Positions 1 through 11,400 of a stretch of 64,000 nt of DNA are shown here, piece by piece. The translations under genes and the position numbers were made by a program. A model generated the notes under the pieces. That model was not told where the DNA came from. It did no database searches and was given only the letters and a program-made list of their open reading frames with translations. The stretch comes from Polyodon spathula. Lineage: Eukaryota > Chordata > Actinopteri > Acipenseriformes > Polyodontidae. The stretch covers positions 16,814,855 to 16,878,854 of the forward strand of contig NC_054559.1 in NCBI RefSeq assembly GCF_017654505.1, written 5' to 3'. Position 1 is the first letter of the stretch; each line of letters opens with the position of its first letter.

Positions 1-1966
1 AGCAATCCAGAACAAATACTGTATCACTTGGCAGCATTTGCCAGCTAGAATAAAATAATCTGCATCTCCTGAAAGGTGTACATTTCCTACATGGTAATAA
101 CAGAAAAAAAGGAGTTAACTGCATGGTGTTTCAAAACGTCTCAATGAGCAGTCTACAGCATAACATGGCATTGGTAACTCTAAATGTCTTTGTGCATGTA
201 AAACTTGTCATGCAGTGCTTCATTCAAGTTCACCTTTTCTTTCTGATAAGTTCTCTATACATCCACAACTCCTCAACAATGTCGGTCCAACTGAAATGTA
301 GCGGCAGGCTGATTACGCAGAGGAGAGAGAGTAATTTGCATCTGACGAGTAAGACATGAAAACCATAAAACCCGCCCTCAGCTCTGAGACAGATTCAGAT
401 GTCTTGTGAGGCCAGAGTTTCACGGTTTGGTCCTCGCTCGGCTCGACAAACAGCCAGTGGAGAGCCACCCATACCGCAAGGACCCTAGGCCTTCACGACT
501 CAGCTGTGTCAGTGGAAAGGGGTATTAGAGTCCTCTGGTGCATTCAGCTGTCTCCCAGTTTCAGTAGACAACAGGACAGCACAGAGTGTGCTGAGTAGAG
601 ATCTAACTGGGAAGAGCAAAATCTAAAAATAGCTGGGAGGACACTTAAAGGTGCGGACCAACGTGGAGAGGGATGATCTACAGTGTTGCACCTTTACAGA
701 TGTCACACTACTACACTAGTACGTTGTCAAGACCTAAAGTCTGACACATGAACTTGGGGTAACGATGCCCCCAAAGTTTTGTCACAATTGGCAGTTCTTA
801 GTAAAATGTAAGCATGCCGGAGACAGTCATGCAACTCACTCTTATTGGCCAGTCACAAAAGCAGAAACAAGATGAGCCAAAACGCACTTATTCAAACTGC
901 ATATGTGATATATCATGTATTAAAGTTAGTAACCTTACAGAACGGCTTACACATGCAATGCAGGCGATGCTGGAATTAGTTTTAGCTCGATATGCACGGA
1001 GTAATGGCAGATCAAATGTAGTGACGTTACTCTTAATTGGGCCTGTAGTTTTCCAAGCACCCCGTCGAGTTGCTGTAAAAGGCTGCACTGGAGCGGGGAG
1101 ATCTCTGCTGCTCTGAGCGGGGGGAGGGATCTGATCGCTTCCATGGTCTTGGAACGCACCGTGAGAGTGTGGCCTTCGCTTTGACGCGAAATTCCAGACA
1201 CAGGCAACCCCCTTCTGCGCCGGGGCGGCACAGGCAGCAGTGGCAAATCTCCAAACCGTATCACACTTGTCACAGTACAAAACTGTGGAGTTAAGGGGGC
1301 TGATTTACAAAATAATACTATCAGCGGACGGACATAGGTGTAGTATTCAAACCGGCATGAAGTCAGTTAAGTGTAAGAAATGCAAAGGCATGGAAAGTAA
1401 ATTGGCCAAAACTCGCACTTGCTCGTTGGGAGGGGGGAGGGGGTTGAGTTTAAACTTTGGCTACTTTCCACAACGGGTTTAGTTTTTTTCTGAACTTAAC
1501 GGACAAGTACAGCAAGGCTGAGGGTCACATGGTGCCCGAAACAACAACACACATACTAGCGGCTACAGTCCAGACAACCCCTACAATCACTGCCACGGAC
1601 AGTAGTATCTGATTGCAATAAACACTGCAACAACATTCCCTGATTTCCAACACAAGTCAGATCCCAACCGACCCGCGCTGGCAGCAAATACATCCCCCTG
1701 TTCTCCAGTAAGCGCTACTCGCTAACCCACAGCAAAGTGGACTGACCCGCCAGTCACCTGTGTGTGGGTATTCCCTCATGACAAAACTGAATCAATGAAT
1801 TCCACTGCCTGATTGTGTCCGGTTTTGATTTCCAAGGCCTCACCACAGCACCTTATTGTGTGTGTGTGTGTGTGTGTGTGCCGGAATTAATTTACTCTGT
1901 TTGGAAAACGCTTTCCTAAGCAGTGGCTGGCTAGTATAAACCAAGCGACAGAAGCGGCTGCGTTAC
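1..1966. other. MLLT1 intron 1 (5' part)
   Basis: No exon with recognisable protein similarity is seen on either strand. The segment contains a locally GC-rich patch around 1060-1230 and a short TG repeat at 1857-1880. Overlapping open frames at 888-1280 run through the GC-rich patch in three frames at once and resemble no family, so they are treated as chance. If the MLLT1 call is right, this is the start of its first intron. Confidence 0.5.
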
Positions 1967-1978
1967 CTGATTGTCCAT
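1967..1978 (-). CDS. MLLT1: MLLT1 (ENL) coding exon 1, partial gene
   Basis: Reading the minus strand, an ATG at 1978-1976 opens four codons (Met-Asp-Asn-Gln) followed at once by a GTAACG donor at 1966. Human MLLT1/ENL and its paralogue MLLT3/AF9 begin with these four residues, and I recall a similarly tiny first coding exon. The next gene in the window is ACER1, MLLT1's neighbour on human 19p13.3, which favours MLLT1 over MLLT3. ENL is a nuclear YEATS-domain reader of acylated histone H3 acting in the super elongation complex. The YEATS domain and the rest of the protein lie beyond the left edge; I see no second coding exon in 1-1966. Four codons alone prove little, so the call rests on donor, promoter context and synteny. 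Confidence 0.72.
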
Positions 1979-2340
1979 GGTCTGTGTTTGTGTTGTTTTA
2001 TTTACGGCAGGTTTAGTGAGGTTGATCGCAGCTCCTCATTGTGTGTCAATTTCACCCAGAAACCGGAAGTCATTCTCCCCCTCCTCCAAGAGTCTCGGCA
2101 GCGGCCCAAAACAGAACGCTCCGTCAACCAATGGGATCTGTTAGGGGGCGGGGCAGCAGAGCGGAGCGCCGTGCGAATGGACGAGAAGGCTGGGCTTCTT
2201 GTTGGTAATTGACAGGGGAGAGTACCAATGGTTATCCTGGAGCTGTCAGGCCACCCGCCAGTGAGGGAGCGACGGAGGTTGGGACTGTGTTGCCATGGTG
2301 CTTAAAGATGCGGCACGGGCTCCTTTTCAAAATGTAGAGG
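1979..2340 (-). promoter_or_regulatory. MLLT1 5' UTR and CpG/GC-box promoter
   Basis: The sequence upstream of the MLLT1 ATG is GC-rich compared with its surroundings. It holds a GC box (GGGGGCGGGGC at 2144-2154, the Sp/KLF type) and CCAAT motifs at 2126-2135 and about 2226-2232. No TATA box is evident, which fits a housekeeping-type promoter. The transcription start cannot be fixed from sequence. A plus-strand transcript could also start here, but I see no exon for one. Confidence 0.5.
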
Positions 2341-2487
2341 ATCACATTTTATCACGTTCGTGATTGTGTAAATTATTTCTAAAACATGTTTTTTTTGTGT
2401 TGATAGTACATATTACAGGGCATATAGTGCAATGCTAAATAAAACATATTATATTGTCTTGAATTTGATATATACAAAAAACGTGGG

Positions 2488-2547
<60 letters not shown>

Positions 2548-2612
2548 TATATATATATATATATGTGGGGTGCAAAAAACATATATAGTTTATCACAAAA
2601 ATCATGTGAGTA

Positions 2613-2651
<39 letters not shown>
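2488..2651. repeat. TA microsatellite cluster
   Basis: Three runs of alternating TA (about 2488-2546, 2550-2565 and 2617-2650) are separated by short unique stretches. They directly abut the left terminus of a Tc1-like element, whose target site is TA. Confidence 0.9.
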
Positions 2652-2654
<3 letters not shown>

Positions 2655-3484
2655 TGAGTGTATAAAACACTAGGAGCACCTTCCAAATATTAAGTTGCAC
2701 CCCCTTTTGCCCTCAGAACAGCCTCAATTCGTTGGGCCATGCACTCTACAAGGCGTCGAAAGCGTTCCACAGGGATGCTGGCCCATGTTGACTCCAGTGC
2801 TTCCCACAGTTGTGTCTGGATGGTAGTGGATCTCTACTCCGAATAGCTCATCTCATTCCACAGATGCTCAATTGGATTGAGATCTGGTGACTGGGCAGGC
2901 CACTGCAGTAAGCTGAATTCACTGTCATGTTCGTGGAACCATTCCTGGACAATCCTAACCTTGTGGCATGGGGCATTATCCTGCTGAAAAAATCCATTAG
3001 CAGATGGATACACTGCTGCTATGAAGGGATGCACCTGCTTGGCAATGATGTTCAGATATCCTGTGGCATTGAAACGTTGCTCCACTTTTATCAAGTGGCC
3101 CAATGTGTGCCATGAAAACACATCCCACACCATCACACCATCAGCCCCAGTCTGCAATGTTGACACGCGGCATGATGGATGCATGTATATGTGGGTTTTC
3201 TCCATACCCTAGTCATCCCATCAGCGTGAAACAGCAGGAACCAGGATTCATCAGACCAGGCAATGTTTTTCCAGTCCTCCAGTGTTTTTGTTCCTTAGCC
3301 CACTGCAACCACAGTTTCTTGTGTTTTGCTGAAAGAAGTGGAACTCTGTTAGGTAGTTCGGCTGCCATATCCCATTCGTGTCAAGGTACGATGAGTTGTG
3401 CATTTTTTTATGGGTCTTTCGGCACCAATGTTGTACTGGACTGTCAGTTGACTAACTGGAGCCCGTCTGTTGCTCTTTCACCTT
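2652..3484 (-). mobile_element. Tc1/mariner-like transposon remnant (first)
   Basis: The left end begins CACTGAGTGTATAAAACAC, a terminus I associate with a common fish Tc1-like family. On the minus strand, 3205-2834 encodes the C-terminal half of a transposase: a catalytic Asp in the FFQQDNAPCH block and the LNPIEHLW block that closes the DDE-type triad of Tc1 elements. Further N-terminal fragments with stop codons are readable up to about 3480, including a WSDESWF block with the first catalytic Asp. The right inverted repeat is missing; sequence of a second transposon begins where it should be. The copy is truncated and inactive. Confidence 0.8.
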
Positions 3485-4870
3485 TTGTTGCCTTATAACC
3501 TGGAATTAAATTGCTTTTTTTTATTATTTATCTACACATTCTACCCTACAACTTCCAAGTGAAAAAAATATTCTAGAAATTTGTAGAAAATTAATTAAAA
3601 ATAAAAACTGAAATAACTTGGTTGGATAAGTGTCCACCCCCCCTTGTAACAGTAATCCTAAATTAGCTCAGGTGTAACCAATCGTCTTCAAAATCACACA
3701 CCAAGTTAAGTGGACTCCACCTGTGTTAAACTGTAGTGATTCACATGATTTCAGGATAAATTCAGCAGTTCCTGTAGGTTCCCTCTGCTGGGTTGTGCAT
3801 TTCAAAGCAAAGACTCAACCATGAGCACCAAGGCGCTTTCAAAAGAACTCCGGAACAAAGTTATTGAAAGGCACAGATCAGGGGATGGGTATAAAAAAAT
3901 ATCAGAGGCCTTGAATATCCCTTGGAGCACAGTCAAGACCATTATTAAGAAGTGGAAGGTGTATGGCACCACCAAGACCCTGCCTAGATCAGGCTGTCCC
4001 TCCAAACTGGATGACCAAACAAGAAGGAGACTGATCAAAGAGGCTACCAAGAGGCCAATGGCAACATTGTAAGGAGCTACAGGCTTTTATGGCCAAGACT
4101 GGTCAAACAATACTGACAACAATATCCCAAGCACTCCACAAATCTGGCCATTATGGTAGGGTGGCAAGAAGAAAGCCATTACTCAAGAAAGCCTGCCTTG
4201 AATCCCGTTTGTAGTATGTAAAAAAAACCTCAGGAGATTCTGTAGCCATGTGGCAAAAAGTTTTGTGGTCTGATGAAACTAAAATGGAACTTTTTGGCCT
4301 AAATGCAAAGCATTATGTTTGGCGCAAACCCAACACAGCGCATAACCCAAAGAACACCATTCCTACTGTGAAGCATGGTGGTGGCAGCATCATGTTATGG
4401 GGATGTTTCTCATCGGCAGGGACTGGGGCACTTGTCAGGATAGAAGGGAAAATGAATGGAGCAAAGTACAGAGAAGCCCTTGAGGAAAACCTGCTGCCCT
4501 CTGCAAGAAAGCTGAAACTGGGACAGAAGTTGACCTTTCAGCATGACAACGACCCAAAGCTACACTGGAGTGGCTAAGGAACAAAAAGGTAAATGTCCTT
4601 GAGTGGCCCAGTCAGAGCCCCGACCTAAATCCAATTGAAAATTTGCAGCATGACCTTAAGATTGCTGTCCATCAACACTCCCCAAGGAACTTGACAGAGC
4701 TTGAACAGTTTTATAAAGCAGAATAGTCAAATATTGTCAAATCTAGGTGTGCAAAGTTGGTAGAGACCTATCCCAACAGACTCACAGCTGTAATTGCTGC
4801 CAAAGGTGCTTCCACCAAGTATTAACTCAGGGGGGTGGAGTCTTATCCAATTATGATCTTTCAGTTCAAA
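3485..4870 (+). mobile_element. Tc1-like transposon remnant (second)
   Basis: A plus-strand transposase begins at ATG 3821. It shows the paired helix-turn-helix N-terminus (residues near [17 protein letters not shown]), then a frame shift near 4070. A second open frame at 4248-4577 carries the [11 protein letters not shown] block (first catalytic Asp), a [11 protein letters not shown] block and the FQHDNDPK block (second Asp). The LNPIE region follows after more frame breaks, ending near 4825. Terminal sequence before 3821 and after 4825 is only partly self-complementary (the GGATAAGTGTCCACC region against its counterpart near 4840), so the inverted repeats have decayed. The element is not autonomous. 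Confidence 0.8.
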
Positions 4871-6024
4871 AAGTTGAAAACGGGAAATTGACTCATTTTA
4901 TTCTGAGCAGTAGTTCTGTCTGATTATGATTTGACAGTAGGTGCTTGGTTGTCTTTTTTCAGATTTCAGGATGTTTTAACGATCATTGCTGGGTGGAGTC
5001 AGATAATGGCTGTCGATGTTGATAAGGGCTGACCTAGATTAACAATGTTATCCTAATTTTAAAAACTAGGGAAAAAACACAAATGAAAATTAATTTTAAA
5101 AGGCTGATTTGATCTTTTTTGATTGTTTTAAACCTTTTGAATAAAATGGTTTACATATTCAGAATATGACTAGAATTCTGATTGGCTCTTCAATCAAGTA
5201 ATTTACAATAAAAATATTGTAGTTTTAAATGTAGTTATAAATAGTTTTTGATATCAACTACTCCTGCCAAAGGAACGTTGTGATAGATTAATTGATCGTG
5301 GATTGTTCCTGGCATGGAAAGACATTTATTTTAATTGATTGTAATTCATTCAATTGTTTGTTTGATCAGAATTTTTTTTTTTTTTTTTTTTTTTTTGTAA
5401 GTGTTAACTACAGGACACAAGGAGATGGTTTAAAAAAAGGCAAAAAACTCAAGGATTATAAACTAGCAAAGGAGACCCAAATTACCCTTGATCCATACTT
5501 CTGTTAGTGCTGCTGTATGAATTGAATTTTAAAAAGTCAGCCATGTTGCTTCCACCATCACTGGGACCCTTGGTGACGTTTTTTCATCCAAACTGTACTG
5601 TCCTGTTATTGCATCTCAATGAAAGTGAATAGCAGAGAGACCCCATGCATCACATAATAGTAAATACAGCTAATTCAAATGATTGCAGAGAGTGTCAGAA
5701 CTTGAAAACTGCAAAAAAACCAAAAAACAAACCATGTGACCATATTCATTTGCTACAATTAGAAACGCTCCTATATTGCAGCGCTGGCTCCGCTGCGGCA
5801 CTGATCTCGCTTCTCATAAAGCTGGGCTGCTTTCTCAAAGGCAAAGCAAAGGTTCTTATGTTCAACAAAGACAGGATGAGATGCCGAGCCAGAAAGCTCC
5901 TCACGAGGCTCGCTGAAGCCACAGCGCTGCATTGTTCTGTAACCAGCGTGGGGCGGAACTGCTTGAACTGGCAGAGAATGAAGACTGTTTAGTCACTGTC
6001 ACTACAGGGGCTAAATTGAGTAAG

Positions 6025-6068
<44 letters not shown>

Positions 6069-8412
6069 AGTGTTTTTGGCCACTAAAAAAAAACGTATTG
6101 AAAAACTACACTGTTTCTACACCTTCAAGTAGCTCTGATGAAATTGAGCTGGAATTGAGGGGAAAAAAAAGAAGAAATCAAGTTTACATGAAGCTACAGT
6201 GACACCTAGTGGCCACTCAGGTGTAGTAGCTTGAGAAATGCTTAGGTCCAGTTGTCATATTATACAGGATTTATAGTTGCAGACAACATTTGAAACTTGA
6301 GTGTAATTCTATTATGTACAACTGCTCTTGTACGCTTGTGTCTCGTTCTTCTCCTGAAGTGGACAGAATGTGTGGACCCCATCCATGGTTGGCTGACCCC
6401 AGACAAGCTCTCACCTGTGACCTCGGGGTCTTTCAGTGACCTTTCACCCCTGCTATGTTTTTTGTGTCAATGGTCCGCTGAGTGTTTGCAGAGTTTGTTG
6501 TCTGCCACACTCAGAAAGACTGAGGGAGACAGCAAACAGGGTGAGGCTCATTCAGTTCCAGAACAATACATGTCAGGCTGCATTGCTGCAGAGAAATATA
6601 TAGAAATTGGTATGGCAACATGATGAGACTTTCTTACACTAAAAAACAACACTGACTTCTAATGTGGTTGTATCTTTTCCATAAAGCGTACTTGTTGTGC
6701 AATTATTTCCGTTCCATAGGTCTACAGCTTTGAAACACATGGTATAGTAAGCATGGATTTTTACTGATACCACACTAAGGTAAAGGGAATTCCCCCTTCA
6801 ACGCATACTTTCCTGTCATTAACCAATCAACTGCTTCCCCTTTGATTGATGTACTTTGTAGCCAATAATATGCTTCCAGCCAGCAGACACTGCTGAATTG
6901 AAATGACCTGGTATGAGGAGTTATAACCTAACATACTTAAGTCATGGAAACTGAATACTTTCCATAGCTTAGTGCAGTACCAGATATCATATTTCAAAAT
7001 GAAATATAGCATGCTGTAACATGTGTTTCTCTCAAAACTTCACATTGAGACCTACATTTCAGCTGCAGTCTCTTTAAACTATAAAATCATGAGGGGACTT
7101 GCCCTTAAATTAGCGATCTGTGTTCGTCTTACAAAGCCCTGTGTTAAGTGCTTTATGTTGGGATAAAATACACACCCTTATCAGGTTCTGAACCAGTACA
7201 ACACAGCTTTGTATTAAAAATGTTTTGTTTTTTTTTTCAGATGTTGAAACAATTTATCATATTGGCATTAGTGCTTTCTTCCAGCTTGAACATGTCATTA
7301 ATAACATCCTATTGCTGTAAGTGGTGATAGAAGCATGTGTTTAAAGGCAAAGTTAAAAATGTATATGCAAACAAAGTGGACCGTGAACAAGGTCCTGGGA
7401 ACTGAGCTATCAGCCGTATTATCGCTCTGCTCCCTGCTGTAGGAACTCAACAAACCACCGAGGCAGAGGCAAGCATGTGGGTTGCTTGGTTTATCTGCAA
7501 ATACAAGATCCTTCCTGGGTTTGATGTTGAATTAATGCCCAATTCATGTCATTTTCTGAGTATCACCCTCCCTAGTGTTTTCAGAGCAATAATACAGAGA
7601 CCTCATTTAAGCGTTATTGAGTCGGATTCCTTATTTCTGGTCTGTGCCGTGAATGTTTATTTACAGCAGAACCTCGCTGCATGCAAGGCTTTGTGAATAT
7701 TGTAACTGTGCAGTGGTAATGTTTTCATATTAGGGTTTCACACCAGCACTCCATTACAATACTGTGGGGTACCCGACAGCATGCAGCTGAACCAGGACCA
7801 CTGTAATACTCAATGTTTCTGTAGCTAAAGCTAAAACTGTTGTTCCTACCCTTTGAGAAAATACAACATTTTGATTTTTAAAACAATAGGACTACATAAC
7901 ACAGGTTTCCAGGGTTTAGCAGTGGTAAAAGTGTCCTGAGGATCACCGTTATTGTGATATTTTCCCACCAATAAACATAGAACATTGTTCTTAAATAATA
8001 CAAATGATGAAACGATATCTAATAATAATCATAATAATAATTAGTGGCAGTGAAATGTAGCACACACACAAATGCAGACACATTGCTGTGCCAGTACAAA
8101 GTGAGAGCCTGATAGTGGCAGGTATTTCAATCTCTCAGATTTTTATCTGTACAAATCAGCTTTTATTTTTCTAATAAAAATCAGTGTGTTAAAATATTTA
8201 CAAATTGATTGTGGCGAAGTATTGACTATTTCCAAATCCACAGGTGCAACCCCCCCCTACAATAAAAGCTTTTTTATGACAGCTATAAGTCAAGTCGCAA
8301 AAAACTAACAGAAGTAAAGTTGTGTGCCGCTCCCTTTAGGTGAGGTTGGTTTTGCCCGTCTCTTGTTTCAGACAGGACGTGTGTGTGTGTGGCCCCCATC
8401 CAGCAGGGAAGA
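4871..8412. other. Intergenic, no gene recognised
   Basis: This stretch lies between the second Tc1 remnant and the ACER1 stop codon. It contains poly-T at 5371-5396 and poly-A at about 6029-6067. Minus-strand ACER1 3' UTR must occupy its right end; a possible polyadenylation signal (AATAAA on the minus strand) is at about 8162-8167. Open frames such as 5645-5992 and 6297-6623 show no recognisable domain and no matching splice signals. Part of 6930-7060 weakly resembles 36250-36350, suggesting an old dispersed repeat. Confidence 0.5.
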
Positions 8413-11400
8413 TCAGCACTGTTTCCGCTGTGTGGACCCCTCCCTCACAGACAGGTACGGCATTCCCAGGTTCCAGCGGTTCTCTGGCCAGTAACACAGC
8501 TCAGGCTTGGCTTCTGGGATCTCTGACTGGGCATCGAAGTAAGCAAAGAGGGCACTGCCGTGAGCAGAGGCCACCGAGATGAGGATGTGCCTGCCGAGAG
8601 AAGTAGAGACTGGGCTGGTTAGGCAGGGATAGGCGGAGGGCTGAAGGACTGCAAACACATTGAAGATTATTTTCTTCTTTCAGTGATAAATGTAGGAATA
8701 CTAAAAAATCTTGGTGCATTCCATGAAAAGTACTTCTACTAAATGTTGAAAGGAGTTCACATACATGTAACTTGTACATACAAGTACAAGGATGGAAATA
8801 AGACTTCTATTGCATAGCAGTTTCACCCATTCCAGGTTTTACTGGGAGCTTGATTAGCCACAGTGTACAGGTAACAGGCTCAGGTGTGTCTTATTAAACT
8901 CATAGTAAAACCAGGTTAGAAATAACATCCCACTGTAATTAGCTATACTGTTTAATTATTCTTATTTAAACTAGATATTTTAAAAAGATTAAAAAAGATA
9001 GTATAGGATTCTGTGCGAAATTCAAGCTGGTTTTAGAATGCCAGATCAGAACGGCCCGTTAGTGCACTCATGGCAAGGTCGTTGTGTATGGGGTGGCCGT
9101 TGCATGTGCGCGGGATGGTTGCTGCATGTGGGGTGGTCAGTGTGCGCGCGGGGTGGTTGTTGGATGTGGGGCACCTATCAGCTTGTGTTGTAGGCGTTAT
9201 TCTATATAGTTTCAGTGCCGTCAGTCTCTCTCACCAGAAGCTGTGCAGGTAGCAGAAGTGGATTCTCTTCCAGAAGCTACACAGCAGCCGGTCGCTCACC
9301 CAGCAGGAGATGGCTAAAGCCCACCAGGCCACAGTGACCAGGGCGAGCCTGTGGATCCGCGGGTCACTGCAGCTGGGCACAGAGAGAGCAGAAAGGGGAA
9401 AACAAGAGAAAGAAAAAAGATCTTACAAACTTGTCCAACTTGAAGATGTTTCAATAGCTCATCAGCCTCTTGCATGATGTGTGGTGAAAAATCATTGTCC
9501 TGACATTTCTTTATTGAAATATTCCAGTAAAAGTCAATTTTTGTGTAATACAGTGGCTCTCAAAAGTATTCACCCCTTGGACTTTTCCCACATTTTGTGT
9601 TACAACATGGAATCAAAATGGATTTAATTTTTTTTTTTGCCACCGATCAACACAAAAAAGTCCATAGTCAAAGTGAAACATAAAATCTACAAATTGTTCT
9701 AAATTAATTACAAATATAAAACAGAAAATAATTGATTGCATAAGTATTCACCCCCTTTGCTATGACACACCTAAAGAAGTTCTGGTGCAACCAGTTGTCT
9801 TTAGAAGTCACATAATTAGTTGAATGGAGCCCACTTGTGTGCAATTAAGGTCTTTCACATAATTTCAAGTTAAACACACCTGTCTCTGGGAGGTCCCACA
9901 GTTGGTTAGTACATTTCCTAACAAAAACTACATCATGAAGACGAAGGAACATTCAAAGCAAATCCAGAATAAGGTTCTTCAAAAGCACCAATCAGGGGTA
10001 GGATATAAGAACATTTCCAAGGCATTGAATATCCCCTGGAGCACAGTAAAGTCCATTAAGAAATGAATCTGTCTAGAACAGGCCACTCAAAAACCGAGTA
10101 TCCGGGCGAGAAGGGCACCAGTCAGGGAGGCCACCAAGAGGCCTATGACAACTCTAAAGGAGTTACAGTCTTCTACAGCTGAGCTGGGAGACACTGTGCA
10201 TACGGCAACAATAGACCGGGTGCTTCACAAAACTGGCCTTTATGGGAGAGTGGCAAAAAGAAAGCCATTGTTGAAAAAAAAAACTTGCATCAAATCTCAG
10301 CTAGAGTTTGCCAAAAGGCATGTGGGAGACTCCGAGACCAAGAGGAAGAAGATTCTACGGTCTGATGAGACCAAAATAGAGCTTTTTGGCCTCAAAGCTA
10401 AGCGCTGTTTGGCGCAAGCCTAACACCGCACCTCATCCTGAGAACACCATCCCTACCGTGAAGCATGGTGGTGGCAGCATCACGCTATTGGGATGCTTCT
10501 CTGCTTCAGGGCCTGGAAAGCTTGTGAAGATAGAGGTCAAAATGGATGCAGCAAAGTACAGAGAAATCTTGGAGGAAAACCTGCTGAAGTCTGCAAGAGA
10601 CCTCAGACTTGGGAGAAGATTCATCTTCCAGCAGGACAATGACCCCAAACATGCAGCCAAAGCCACACTGTAGTGGCTTAAAAATAAAAAGGTCAATGTC
10701 CTGGAGTGGCCCAGTCAAAGCCCGGACCTCAATCCAATTGAGAATGTGGAAAGGGTTGAAAATTGCTGTTCACCAAAGGTCCCCATCCAACTTGATGGAG
10801 CTTGAGCAATTTTGCAAAGAATGGGCGAAAGTTGGTGCAAAGCTGGTAGAGACTTATCCAAATAGACTCATGGCTGTAATTGCTACCAGTGGTGCCTCTA
10901 CCAAATATTGACTCAAGGTGGTGAATACTTATGCAATCAATTATTTTGTATTTGTAATTAATTTAGAACAATTTGTAGATTTTATTTTTCACTTTGACAT
11001 TATGGACTTTGTGTTGATCAGTGGCAAAAACTCCTAATTAAATCCATTTTGATTCCCTGTTGTAACACAATAAAATGTGGAAAAGTCCAAGGGGGGTGAA
11101 TACTTTTGAGAGCCACTGCAGATTATGATTAAGTACAAAGTTTAATTAGTAATACATTAATATACATTGATGCAAAGAATTTGGATGACTGATTTCAGAA
11201 CGGAGAAAAACAATAAAAGGTTTCTTTTAGTTTAGTATAGTATTTCCCCATCAAAAAAAAAAGTGCAAATTTCATTGGGTGATTAGATGCTGCTCCGAAC
11301 AGGAAGTGACATACCTCCTGAGCTCAAGCTGCAGGATGTAGAGAATGTGCAGAGAAACGCAGTGGAGTGCGTAAGCGTTGATGGTGGGCTTGGCAAAGGA

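Noticed and set aside
888..1280. Open frames of 130, 108 and 73 aa on the minus strand
   Set aside because: Three frames are open together over one GC-rich patch, with no domain similarity; they fall in the presumed MLLT1 intron.
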